A stretch of DNA of 15,193 bases from RGIG5612 sp045601405 (GTDB lineage Bacteria > Bacillota > Clostridia > Lachnospirales > Lachnospiraceae). The position numbers and the translations under genes are program-made. Every line of letters begins with the position of its first letter. The first letter of the stretch is position 1. The stretch lies in contig JAZRZO010000072.1 in the NCBI GenBank assembly GCA_045601405.1, positions 1-15,193 of the forward strand. Reading direction: 5' to 3'. The notes under the pieces were generated by a model. It saw nothing but the letters and a program-made list of their open reading frames with translations. It was not told where the DNA came from and did not search any database. Shown piece by piece: positions 7,114 through 14,284 of this stretch.

Positions 7114-7263
7114 ATGGCTTCAAGCAAAGAATATTTGGATTTCGTCCTTGAGCAGCTTTCAGAATTGGACGATATATCGTACAAGGCTATGATGGGTGAG
7201 TTTATCATCTACTACAGAGGAAAGATTGTGGCTGGATTCCTGATAGCATATTGTTTGACGTGA
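7114..7263 (+). pseudogene. tfoX/sxy N-terminal domain remnant
   Basis: The ATG at 7114 opens a 49-codon frame beginning MASSKEYLDFVLEQLSELDD and continuing with SYKAMMGEFIIYYRGKIV. This is the start of the TfoX N-terminal domain family, normally about 100 residues in Firmicutes and continuing with a G-G-I-Y-D-D-type stretch. After GKIVAG the similarity ends and a TGA follows at 7261. It is therefore a truncated remnant. It overlaps the readable end of the DUF2075 pseudogene frame, which suggests that one deletion joined the two. The stretch 7264-7447 that follows has an open reading (RYSRPRIIKYIEKEERC and onward) that I do not recognise and that has no clear start. Confidence 0.8.
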
Positions 7264-7447
7264 TGTTTGTTATCATGCAGAGATATAGTCGTCCGCGGAT
7301 CATAAAGTATATCGAAAAAGAAGAAAGGTGCTGCAGCAGAAAAGTACGTACAGCCCTCGAAGAAGAAGGCGTGAAGTTTTCAGATGAAAGGAACAAAAAT
7401 GCCGAGACCCGGAATCAGCGGTAAATATACAAAGAAAGGAACATATT

Positions 7448-8611
7448 GTGTACGGTCAGGAATATGTAAGAAAAAATAAGGAGGACAGGCCCGTTCTCGC
7501 GATATGCTATGATTTTGACAGAACTCTTTCCCCTGACGACATGCAGGCGCAGGGGTATATCCAGTCCGTGGGCTATGATGTCAGCGAATTCTGGCAGGCA
7601 TCAAACAAAATAGCGGCGGAAAACGACATGGACCAGAATCTTGCATATATGTATCTGATGATGCAGGAGGCGGACGGAAGAATCGTGTTCAATAAAGAAA
7701 AGCTCCATGAATACGGCTCTAAGGTCACGCTGTATAAGGGAGTTGAAGAATGGTTTGAAAGGATCAGGGAATATGGCGACCGGCAGGGAGTCATCGTTGA
7801 ACACTATATCATTTCGTCAGGGCTGAAGGAGATGATAGAGGGAACCTCTGTGGCAAAGGCCGGCGCATTTGAAAAAATATATGCCAGTACGTTCTATTAT
7901 GAAAACGGGCGCTCGGCAAAATGGCCGGCGCAGGTAGTAAATTACACTAATAAGACACAATTTCTCTTCCGCATAGAAAAAGGTGTATTGGATGTTAATG
8001 ATCCGGCCGTAAATGATTACTTTCCGCCGGACGAGATACGTGTTCCATTCAGGAACATGGTTTATATAGGTGATAGTGACACAGACATCCCATGTATGAA
8101 ACTGGTCAATTCATACGGCGGCCATTCAATAGGCGTGTATGACCCGTCATCAAAGGACAAGGCAAAGGTCTATAAGATGATGCGGGAAAATCGTATTAAA
8201 TATTTTGTTCCATCGGATTATTCTGAAGACAGGGAGCTGGATGTCCTGGTAAAAACGATTATCGATAAAACGGCCAGCGCGGAAAGACTTGAAAGTATTC
8301 ATGAAGCCAACAGAAGGGAATATGTGGAGGCTGACAGGTCTACTACTGAAGAAGAGCAGAAGAAGACGGAACTGATGATCGAACTGGAGGACAGCTCCGG
8401 ATTTTCCAGAACTCACCAGATAATAAGGGAGCTTAGTAAGATAAGTGACTGGTCAGAAGATCAGGCGGCGCAGCTGTTTGATATAGCGGCCCGCAACAGT
8501 CAGGTATATTCTATTATAAATGACGGGGATGTAAGAGACTTTTACAGGCGCCTCGGGCAGAGCCATCAGCTCGGCACGGAGGCATATTCCAGAGTGATGG
8601 ACAGGATATGA
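7448..8611 (+). CDS. HAD-family hydrolase (haloacid dehalogenase-like phosphatase)
   Basis: A predicted cytoplasmic phosphatase of 387 residues. Motif I is CYDFDRTLSPDD, with nucleophile Asp22 and acid/base Asp24. Motif II is IISSG (Ser before GLKEM). Motif IV is YIGDSDTDIPCMK, with the two Mg-binding acidic residues. A helical cap lies between motifs I and II (about 35-95). The last 120 residues are a charged helical extension (AERLESIHEANRREY...EEEQKKTELM) not typical of the minimal HAD fold. The substrate is unknown. The start is GTG 7448 with GAAAGGA 8 bases upstream; no better start lies nearby. It is the only intact gene between the decayed 5.2-7.3 kb region and the PepSY lipoprotein, and it shares a terminator with the latter. 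Confidence 0.85.
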   Translation: MYGQEYVRKNKEDRPVLAICYDFDRTLSPDDMQAQGYIQSVGYDVSEFWQASNKIAAENDMDQNLAYMYLMMQEADGRIVFNKEKLHEYGSKVTLYKGVEEWFERIREYGDRQGVIVEHYIISSGLKEMIEGTSVAKAGAFEKIYASTFYYENGRSAKWPAQVVNYTNKTQFLFRIEKGVLDVNDPAVNDYFPPDEIRVPFRNMVYIGDSDTDIPCMKLVNSYGGHSIGVYDPSSKDKAKVYKMMRENRIKYFVPSDYSEDRELDVLVKTIIDKTASAERLESIHEANRREYVEADRSTTEEEQKKTELMIELEDSSGFSRTHQIIRELSKISDWSEDQAAQLFDIAARNSQVYSIINDGDVRDFYRRLGQSHQLGTEAYSRVMDRI

Positions 8612-8664
8612 TCAACGTCCCGCTCAGAGAAGGCAATATTCGGTGATGGCAGCTGAACCGGATG

Positions 8665-8699
8665 AAAAAAATCGGGCAGAGGATGTTCCCCTGCCCGAT
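8665..8699. terminator. Bidirectional terminator between the HAD gene and the PepSY lipoprotein gene
   Basis: A perfect 9-bp stem ATCGGGCAG (8671-8679) / CTGCCCGAT (8691-8699). A run of A on the left acts as the T tract for the minus-strand lipoprotein gene, which ends 15 bp away. On the plus strand it is followed by AAGTTTT, a weaker tract for the HAD gene. Confidence 0.85.
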
Positions 8700-8714
8700 A
8701 AGTTTTGCTGTTAC

Positions 8715-9101
8715 TCAGTCGTCATAAATACTGTCAGTATCCTTCTCCATTATCGCTCCGGTTTCAAGATTGATGTCGTAGCTGTACTTGATATCACCGG
8801 CAACAAACTCAACATCGTATTTCCATATACCGTCGTCCATTTCTTTTTCTATCTTGGTGACCGTAACCTGCGTCTCGGTGAACCCGGCATCCTTTATTGC
8901 GATTGCCGTTGCTTCGTCAGGGCTGATCTCGTTAGCGGCAGGGGTCATCGTTTCGGCGGCAGTAGTGACCTGTGTTTCTGTTGCAGCCGTTGTGTTATCC
9001 TGTATCTGGTTGTCGTTGCTTTTTGTGTTTGAGCATCCGGCAAGGAGAACAAAACTGAAGGTAGCAACGCCAAGCAAAGAAAATAGAAGTTTTCTTTTCA
9101 T
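8715..9101 (-). CDS. PepSY-domain lipoprotein
   Basis: A 128-residue secreted lipoprotein. The signal peptide MKRKLLFSLLGVATFSFVLL ends in a lipobox L-A-G-C with the lipidated Cys23. A Thr/Ala/Gln-rich linker follows (about 24-55). One PepSY domain fills the rest: SPDEATAIAIKDAGF, then a WKYDVEF strand and a YSYDINLETGAIMEKD strand ending. PepSY domains are often read as peptidase inhibitors or ligand-binding domains at the cell surface; the target here is unknown. The start is the ATG at 9099-9101 because AAGGAG sits 8 bases upstream; a frame open to 9188 has no such site. A PhoP/OmpR-type repeat box lies upstream (9135-9166), which suggests control by a two-component system not encoded in this window. 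Confidence 0.88.
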   Translation of the reverse strand: MKRKLLFSLLGVATFSFVLLAGCSNTKSNDNQIQDNTTAATETQVTTAAETMTPAANEISPDEATAIAIKDAGFTETQVTVTKIEKEMDDGIWKYDVEFVAGDIKYSYDINLETGAIMEKDTDSIYDD

Positions 9102-9134
9102 AGTACATCTCCTTTCAACATTTGCACTGCTTTT

Positions 9135-9166
9135 ATTATCAACTGTTAAGGTGAACGGCTTGTGAA
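9135..9166 (-). promoter_or_regulatory. Direct-repeat box (PhoP/OmpR type) with -10 element for the PepSY lipoprotein gene
   Basis: On the minus strand TTCACA (9161-9166), 5 bp, TTCACC (9150-9155), then 9 bp and GATAAT (9135-9140) as a -10. Two hexamers spaced 11 bp apart in direct orientation at the -35 position are the layout of Bacillus PhoP and other OmpR-family activator sites. Which regulator binds cannot be told. Confidence 0.5.
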
Positions 9167-9186
9167 CCTTTACATCACCGTCTTTC

Positions 9187-9216
9187 ATTATATCAGCAAC
9201 CGGCTATAAATCACAA
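9187..9216 (-). promoter_or_regulatory. Upstream promoter of the PepSY lipoprotein gene
   Basis: On the minus strand TTGTGA (9211-9216), an 18-bp spacer and a perfect TATAAT (9187-9192), with a start near 9180. If it is used, the direct-repeat box at 9150-9166 lies in its early transcribed region, where a bound regulator would block rather than activate. Confidence 0.45.
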
Positions 9217-9312
9217 TCAGTACAAAGAAGTTCAAAGTGATTTTTGCGACACGTTATCAATCTGTCCCCGCGCATTTTACTCAGCTCTTTTGAAAGCAAG
9301 GAGGTTATCATT

Positions 9313-9450
9313 ATGATATGTAAGATCATTCAGATCGATGAGGAAAAATGCAATGGCTGCGGCCTTTGCGCCACAGCGTGCCACTGGGTGACATCGGAGG
9401 GATCCCGCGTATCTCATGTTGGCAGTTTCGGCCGTGAGTGTTATAGTAAA
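9313..9450 (+). pseudogene. Ferredoxin head fused to a probable hybrid cluster protein (hcp) scrap
   Basis: A strong GGAGG (9299-9303) precedes the ATG at 9313. The first 24 residues contain IIQIDEEKCNGCGLCATACH, the start of a small two-cluster ferredoxin common in clostridia, where it is often found near hcp. From memory, the intact family continues C-H-E-G-A-I; here it breaks after Cys-His. One base shift later (9384-9413) the DNA reads LGDIGGIPRI, which matches a conserved stretch of hybrid cluster protein. After another small shift HVGSFGRECYS (9415-9447) resembles the Hcp motif D-V-G-Q-C-N-D-S-Y-S. A deletion therefore seems to have joined the ferredoxin 5' end to the middle of a following hcp gene. 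The frame then runs on meaninglessly to 9630. A 14-bp palindrome, GCCGGATATCCGGC, lies at 9454-9467. Confidence 0.7.
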
Positions 9451-9533
9451 GGAGCCGGATATCCGGCACACGGAAGCTCAGCATTAACAGATGATGTAAA
9501 GGAAATATCTCGGATATATTGGGAGTGGAGCTT

Positions 9534-10283
9534 ATGGATGCGTCAGGATGTAAGGTCGCGGCGGCGGATAAAAACAGGGAGCAGGAAGTATTTCTGGAAT
9601 GCGAAAGACCATGGGTGTACTGGCTTTTGATATTTACGGCGGGCTGGTTCGGAGCCTACACCTTTATGCTGCGTGGCGGGGTATTCTGCAACGCGCAGAC
9701 AGCAAATGTGGTTCTCCTGGCCATTGCGCTGGGAACGGGACAATGGATACGCGCGCTGTATCTGCTCATACCGATAGGAGCGTACTTTGCGGGAGCCTTT
9801 GTTTCCGAGATTTTAGGCAAAGGCGTAAAAAAGCTTCACTTCCTGAGATGGGATACCATCCTGATAGGGATTGAGATACTCGTAGTTATCGCGCTGGGGC
9901 TTCTGCCGGCGAAGGCGCCCGATACGATATGCCAGGTCGCGCTAAACTTCATCTGTTCAATGCAGTTCAATACCTTCCGCCAGGTGCAGGGAATCCCCGC
10001 AGCAACAACCTTCGTGACCAACCACATCAGAGGGGTTGGGGACTCACTGGCCAAATATTCAAGAAACCGTTCAGCGGCTGCGGCGGAAAAGCTTCATGTC
10101 CACGGAGTGATGATATTGTTTTTCCTGGCCGGCGCTATAGTGGGGGCAATGATAAGCTACTGGCTCCGCTATTATTCTATATGCTTCACATCGATAATCC
10201 TGTTTATAATCTTTATTCGGCTTGCGCACGCCGACTTGTCCACAGAGAAAAACCTGTTTTCAAAATCGCCGAGGGGGCATTAA
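9534..10283 (+). CDS. YoaK/DUF1275-family membrane protein
   Basis: A 249-residue integral membrane protein with about six hydrophobic segments (roughly 27-45, 55-68, 72-93, 106-124, 190-209 and 213-230). The stretch GAYTFMLRGGVFCNAQTANVVLLAIALG (about 40-67) and the later FNTFRQVQGIPAATTFVTNHIR are characteristic of YoaK/DUF1275. The family is of uncertain function and is sometimes treated as a transporter. The ATG at 9534 is chosen because GGGAG and GGAG lie 4-13 bases upstream; a TTG at 9519 is possible. The gene is intact although its 5' flank is the ferredoxin/hcp remnant. It ends 420 bp before the molybdoenzyme operon. A link to that operon is conceivable but not shown. No terminator is obvious after it. 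Confidence 0.88.
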   Translation: MDASGCKVAAADKNREQEVFLECERPWVYWLLIFTAGWFGAYTFMLRGGVFCNAQTANVVLLAIALGTGQWIRALYLLIPIGAYFAGAFVSEILGKGVKKLHFLRWDTILIGIEILVVIALGLLPAKAPDTICQVALNFICSMQFNTFRQVQGIPAATTFVTNHIRGVGDSLAKYSRNRSAAAAEKLHVHGVMILFFLAGAIVGAMISYWLRYYSICFTSIILFIIFIRLAHADLSTEKNLFSKSPRGH

Positions 10284-10367
10284 AAACAATACATTTACAG
10301 ACGAAAAAAGAAAAATCATTTATTAGTTTACTGTTAGTTTTCATATATCATAATAAGAGAAACTAAT

Positions 10368-10556
10368 GTGCGTTTGGCAGACGAAGAGATCGCATTTGTC
10401 AGAGACTCGCATTTCCCTGTTAAAGCTGTTGCAGCGGAAGGGACATGTGTTGATGCACGAGCGGCACCCGATGCAGACATCAGTATCTATCATTATCACT
10501 CCGTCGCCGGTGTCTTTATAGCATGCTCCCGCGGGACAGACCGCGGTACAGGCCGG
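10368..10556 (-). pseudogene. Antisense remnant of a DmsB-like 4Fe-4S ferredoxin subunit
   Basis: The minus strand reads PACTAVCPAGACYKDTGDG, then MIDTDVCIGCRSCINTCPF, then SDKCDLFVCQTH. This is the middle of a DmsB/NrfC-type iron-sulfur subunit: the second cluster loop, the intact C-x2-C-x2-C-x3-C-P third motif and the start of the fourth. The N-terminal cluster motif and the C-terminal half are missing. The frame has no proper start or ribosome site, and it ends at 10341. It is not a copy of the iron-sulfur subunit at 13441, which lacks the third motif's cysteines. The rest of the 420-bp gap (10284-10367 and 10557-10703) is AT-rich with no gene; its right part holds the promoters of the molybdoenzyme operon. 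Confidence 0.75.
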
Positions 10557-10580
10557 ATCCTTAATATAAGGTTTAAAATA

Positions 10581-10609
10581 AATATATCGGCGAAAAGAAT
10601 AAAAGTCAA
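10581..10609 (-). promoter_or_regulatory. Promoter-like sequence facing the antisense ferredoxin remnant
   Basis: On the minus strand TTGACT (10604-10609), a 17-bp spacer and TATATT (10581-10586). It would transcribe away from the molybdoenzyme operon into the remnant. It may be the left half of a once divergent promoter region. Confidence 0.35.
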
Positions 10610-10611
10610 CA

Positions 10612-10645
10612 TTGTGTCGCAAAAGTTTTATATTCAGATTATAAT
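10612..10645 (+). promoter_or_regulatory. Probable activator-dependent promoter of the molybdoenzyme operon
   Basis: A perfect TATAAT at 10640-10645 has no -35 hexamer at the right distance (the bases there are TCGCAA). In its place lies TTGTGTCGCAA (10612-10622), a near-palindrome of the form TTGYGNCRCAA centred about 35 bp before the expected start. An 11-bp part of it, GTGTCGCAAAA (10614-10624), occurs inverted at 9242-9252 in front of the ferredoxin/hcp remnant. This fits an activator such as an Fnr/Crp relative, but the regulator is unknown. Confidence 0.4.
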
Positions 10646-10703
10646 AGGTCAATAAGGTTGCAAAAAAAGCAAATAAAAGTTATAAAAATACTGGAGGTGG
10701 AAC

Positions 10704-13448
10704 TTGAGCAAAAAAGCTGTAAATAAATATAAACGGCTTGTCAGCTTCAGCCTTATGGGACCCGAGAGCGGCGCCCTTTGTGAAGTGGATTGCGAGGATG
10801 ACCGGATAGTAAGGATCAATCCTTATTCCTATGACAGCGAATACACGGGCGCTAACTGCAACCCCTGGCACATGGAGGCCAGAGGGCAGGTTTTTGAACC
10901 ACCGAAAAGGATAAATATCACCCACATGGGTCTTTGTTATAAAACCAGAGTATATTCTCCCAACCGTATTCTTTATCCGATGAAGCGCGTGGACTGGGAT
11001 CCCGACGGGGAGCGCCATCCGGAAACGCGCGGTATAAGCGGCTATGAGAAGATATCATGGGAGGAAGCCGCCAGGATCTGCGCTAACGAGATCAAACGTA
11101 TAAATAAAACATATGCTCCGGAGGCCATTCTCTGCGAGTCCGATATGCACGGGGAGGGAAAAAATGTTGCGCCTTCCCACGGATGTCCCAACAGGATGTT
11201 CTCCCTTACAGGCGGATATACCCAGCAGATGAGGAATATGGACAGCTGGGAGGGCTGGTACTGGGGAGCCAAGCATGTATGGGGCTGCGAACCGGTGGGA
11301 GAGCAGAGCCCGCAGGCAAATCTCATTCCGGATATGGCGCAAAACAGCGACGGCCTGCTTTTCTGGGGCTGCGATCCGGAGGTTACCCCTCTGGGATTCG
11401 GCATGAAGACGCCGACTCTTTTATGCTACTGGTTCTCGGAGCTGGGGATAAAAAGCATATATATCTGTCCTGACCTGAACTACGGGGCAGCTATTCATGC
11501 AGATAAGTGGATACCCGTTCTTCCTAATACCGACACGGCTCTTCAGCTGGCGATCGCGTATCAGTGGCTCACTTCAGATACCTATGATAAAGAATATATA
11601 GATGAACACGCCTATGGCTTTGATAAGTTTAAGGACTATGTTATGGGCAGGGAAGACGGCATTCCCAAGACCCCGAAGTGGGCAAGTGAAAAATGCGGTG
11701 TTCCCGTCTGGACCATAAAGGCGCTGGCGGATTACTGGGCTGAAAACCGGGTTTCCATATGTCACGGAAACGGAGGCAGCTATATCAGGGCGCCATACGC
11801 AACAGAGCCGGCAAGGCTTGAGGTTATGCTTCTGGGTATGCAGGGGCTGGGAAAGCCGGGTGTGCACCAGTGCAAGCTCATAGAATGGAATATGTGGGCG
11901 AAAAACTACCCCCTGCCATACACGCCGGCATTTGTTCCGGCCGTTCCGCATATCTGTGATGCTATAAGGACAGTTCCGGGAGATGTTCCCTCAAACATTG
12001 AGATGAACAGATTCCCGTTAAGCGATGAACAGAAGGAGCGCTCGCCCGAGCTGATAGACCTGTTTAAGATACTGCCGGGACCAAAGCAGTACATACCGAG
12101 GTGCCTTGTACAGACGGCAATAGTTGATAAGCATGCTGAATGGATGGGCATGAGCTGCTTCTCCACAGCGGGAAGGCCAAGGCCGGGCAACAACAGAGTT
12201 CCCACGGTCTATGATCAGTTCAGAAAGAATGAATATCCCCGCCCGGGCTTAAGCCGCATTCATATGATATGGTCCACGGCCCCCTGCAATGTCACCTGCT
12301 GGAATGACGGATTTAAATTCCAGAGGGCTTACAGGGATCCGGATATAGAGACCTTTGTAGTGCAGCACCCGTGGATGGAGAATGACTGCTACTTTGCGGA
12401 CCTTCTTCTTCCCGTGTGTACCAAGCACGAAATGCATGATATAGGAAACGATATGTCCAGCGGAACCTTTGTTTCCGTATATAAAGAGGAACCCTGTATA
12501 GAGCCCAGGGGTGAGTCGGTCTCCGACTTTGACGTATGCGTCAAAATATTGGAGCAGTTCGGTCCGGAATATGTGAAGGCATATACCGGAGGACTTACAG
12601 ATGAGGAAAAGGTACGATTCTTCTACAAAGCCTCAGGCTGTGAGGAAAAAATGAGCTTTGAGGAATGGAACGAAAAGAAGATATTTGTTGTTCCGGTGAG
12701 TGAGACCGCTAAGGATGTTGTTCCCGGGCTCGGAGACTTTGCCAGAGATCCGGAGGAATATCCGCTGGAGACCCCTACGGGACTTTTAGAATATTCGTCC
12801 TCAAACATAGAAAGATATCTTCCGGAAGATGATGAAAGGCCGCCGGTTCCTCATTGGGTGGAAAAAGGACTGTGGCATGATGAGCGGCTGTCCTCGGAGC
12901 GTGCGGAGAAATATCCGCTTCTTTGTATGTCCAATCACGGAAGATGGCGCATCCATGCCCAGTGTGACGATATACCGTGGAGCCGCGAGGTGGAGACCAT
13001 GAAGGTCAGAGGAGAGGATGGATATCTGTATGAACCCTGCTGGCTCAGCCCGGCGGAGGCAGACAAGCGGGGGATCCGGCACGGAGACATAGTAAAGGTG
13101 TTCAACGAAAGAGGGATAGTCCTCTGCGGAGCCTATGTTACGGAAAGGCTGATAGAAAACACATGCTATGTTGACCATGGCTCCAGGCTGGATCCGATAA
13201 TCCCGGGAGAGGTGGACAGAGGCGGCGCCATCAACAATATCTCGCCCACAAACCCCATAGGAAAGAATTCCACGGGAATGGCAACCAGCGGATTTTTGTG
13301 CGATGTTCAGAAGGTGACGGATGAGGACTGGGCTGAATGGAAAAGGAGAGCCCCGCATGCCTTTGAGCGTCACTATGATAAAGCCTTTGGCGTTTGTGTT
13401 GAGGGCTGGATGAAGGATTACGAAGCCGGAGATAATTATCATGGGTAA
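10704..13448 (+). CDS. Molybdopterin oxidoreductase large subunit, pyrogallol transhydroxylase (AthL)-like
   Basis: A 914-residue catalytic subunit of the DMSO-reductase superfamily, predicted to bind bis-MGD with Mo (or W). It is closest in architecture to the large subunit of pyrogallol-phloroglucinol transhydroxylase. The N-terminal EARGQVFEPPKR, YPMKRVDWDPDGERHPETRG and YEKISWEEA match that family, and there is no N-terminal CxxCxxxC cluster motif. NMDSWEGWYWG (residues 178-188) aligns with the transhydroxylase site in which an Asp and the Mo-ligand Ser sit side by side (here Asp180 and Ser181). His149 aligns with the catalytic His, but the tyrosine near it is a Pro here. The C-terminal molybdopterin-binding domain starts near Tyr737. 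There is no Tat or Sec signal, so it is cytoplasmic. The start is TTG with GGAGG 7 bases upstream. The stop overlaps the iron-sulfur subunit start by 8 bp. The substrate is unknown; it could also be a resorcinol-hydroxylase-like or dehydroxylating enzyme. Confidence 0.88.
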   Translation: MSKKAVNKYKRLVSFSLMGPESGALCEVDCEDDRIVRINPYSYDSEYTGANCNPWHMEARGQVFEPPKRINITHMGLCYKTRVYSPNRILYPMKRVDWDPDGERHPETRGISGYEKISWEEAARICANEIKRINKTYAPEAILCESDMHGEGKNVAPSHGCPNRMFSLTGGYTQQMRNMDSWEGWYWGAKHVWGCEPVGEQSPQANLIPDMAQNSDGLLFWGCDPEVTPLGFGMKTPTLLCYWFSELGIKSIYICPDLNYGAAIHADKWIPVLPNTDTALQLAIAYQWLTSDTYDKEYIDEHAYGFDKFKDYVMGREDGIPKTPKWASEKCGVPVWTIKALADYWAENRVSICHGNGGSYIRAPYATEPARLEVMLLGMQGLGKPGVHQCKLIEWNMWAKNYPLPYTPAFVPAVPHICDAIRTVPGDVPSNIEMNRFPLSDEQKERSPELIDLFKILPGPKQYIPRCLVQTAIVDKHAEWMGMSCFSTAGRPRPGNNRVPTVYDQFRKNEYPRPGLSRIHMIWSTAPCNVTCWNDGFKFQRAYRDPDIETFVVQHPWMENDCYFADLLLPVCTKHEMHDIGNDMSSGTFVSVYKEEPCIEPRGESVSDFDVCVKILEQFGPEYVKAYTGGLTDEEKVRFFYKASGCEEKMSFEEWNEKKIFVVPVSETAKDVVPGLGDFARDPEEYPLETPTGLLEYSSSNIERYLPEDDERPPVPHWVEKGLWHDERLSSERAEKYPLLCMSNHGRWRIHAQCDDIPWSREVETMKVRGEDGYLYEPCWLSPAEADKRGIRHGDIVKVFNERGIVLCGAYVTERLIENTCYVDHGSRLDPIIPGEVDRGGAINNISPTNPIGKNSTGMATSGFLCDVQKVTDEDWAEWKRRAPHAFERHYDKAFGVCVEGWMKDYEAGDNYHG

Positions 13449-14259
13449 AGTTTTTTGTATAGATGTGGCGAAATGCAGCGGCTGTTACAACTGCCAGTTT
13501 GCGTGCAAGGATGAGCACTGCAATAACGAATGGCTTCCCTATGCCGCAAAGCAGCCTATGACAGGGCAGTTCTGGCTTAAGGTTAACGAGCACGTCCAGG
13601 GCACGAAGCCCAAGGTGAAGATCCACTATATGCCGGTAGTCTGCAATCACTGCGAGAAGCCGGCCTGTATGGAGGCGGCCCGGAACGGAGCAGTGTACAA
13701 AAGAGATGACGGCCTGGTGATAATAGATCCGGAAAAAGCCGTGGGGCAAAAGGAAATAGCGGACGCTTGTCCTTATGGCGCTGTCTACTGGAATGAAGAG
13801 CTTAAGCTTCCCCAGAAATGCACGGGCTGTGCCCACCTGCTGGATGAGGGAAGGACTGTGCCGCGCTGCGTTGATGTATGCCATACCGGAGCGATAATGT
13901 TCGGCGATGAGGAAGAGTTTGGGGACTTTATTGACGGGGCGGAGGTTATGCTGCCTGAAAGCATGACGGGGCCGAAGGTGTTCTACCGCAATATTCCCGG
14001 AAGGTTCATAGCCGGAACCCTGTATGACCCGGTGGAGGAAGTGGTGGTCAGGGGCGCCGTTTGCCGCCTTGTCAGAGAAGACAGGACATGGGAATGTGTA
14101 ACGGATATCTTCGGGGACTTCTGGTTTAAGGAGCTTCCGCGGGGAAGTTATGACCTTCAGATAGAAGCGGACGGCTTTGAAAGCATAGTATCAAAAGGCA
14201 TTGATACGGAAAAAGACAGCGTTAATCTTGGTGATATGCCCATGAAGAAGGTGGACTGA
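13441..14259 (+). CDS. 4Fe-4S subunit, transhydroxylase small subunit (AthS)-like, with C-terminal beta domain
   Basis: A 272-residue electron-transfer partner of the molybdoenzyme, translationally coupled to it by an 8-bp overlap. Twelve cysteines are placed to bind three [4Fe-4S] clusters: C12, C15, C18, C22; C68, C71, C76; C110; C127, C130; C143 and C147. The usual C-x2-C-x2-C of the third DmsB motif is absent, and only the last Cys remains in ADACPYGAVYW, after EKAVGQKEI. That gives three clusters rather than four, as in AthS. Residues about 190-270 form a beta-rich carboxypeptidase-regulatory/Cna-B-like domain (AGTLYDPVEEVVVRGAVCRL, then FGDFWFKELPRGSYDLQIEADGF), which AthS also carries. 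No transmembrane segment or signal is present, so with the large subunit it forms a soluble complex. No membrane-anchor gene follows. Confidence 0.9.
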   Translation: MGKVFCIDVAKCSGCYNCQFACKDEHCNNEWLPYAAKQPMTGQFWLKVNEHVQGTKPKVKIHYMPVVCNHCEKPACMEAARNGAVYKRDDGLVIIDPEKAVGQKEIADACPYGAVYWNEELKLPQKCTGCAHLLDEGRTVPRCVDVCHTGAIMFGDEEEFGDFIDGAEVMLPESMTGPKVFYRNIPGRFIAGTLYDPVEEVVVRGAVCRLVREDRTWECVTDIFGDFWFKELPRGSYDLQIEADGFESIVSKGIDTEKDSVNLGDMPMKKVD

Positions 14260-14284
14260 AAGGTCTGCCGTAGTGGAGGATAAG

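Noticed and set aside
8787..9165. Plus-strand open frame opposite the PepSY lipoprotein
   Set aside because: It is the complement of a gene with a lipobox, a PepSY domain and a good ribosome site; the plus-strand reading has none of these.
9454..9467. Perfect 14-bp palindrome GCCGGATATCCGGC as an operator for yoaK
   Set aside because: About one palindrome of this length is expected by chance in a window of this size, and it does not sit at a recognisable promoter.
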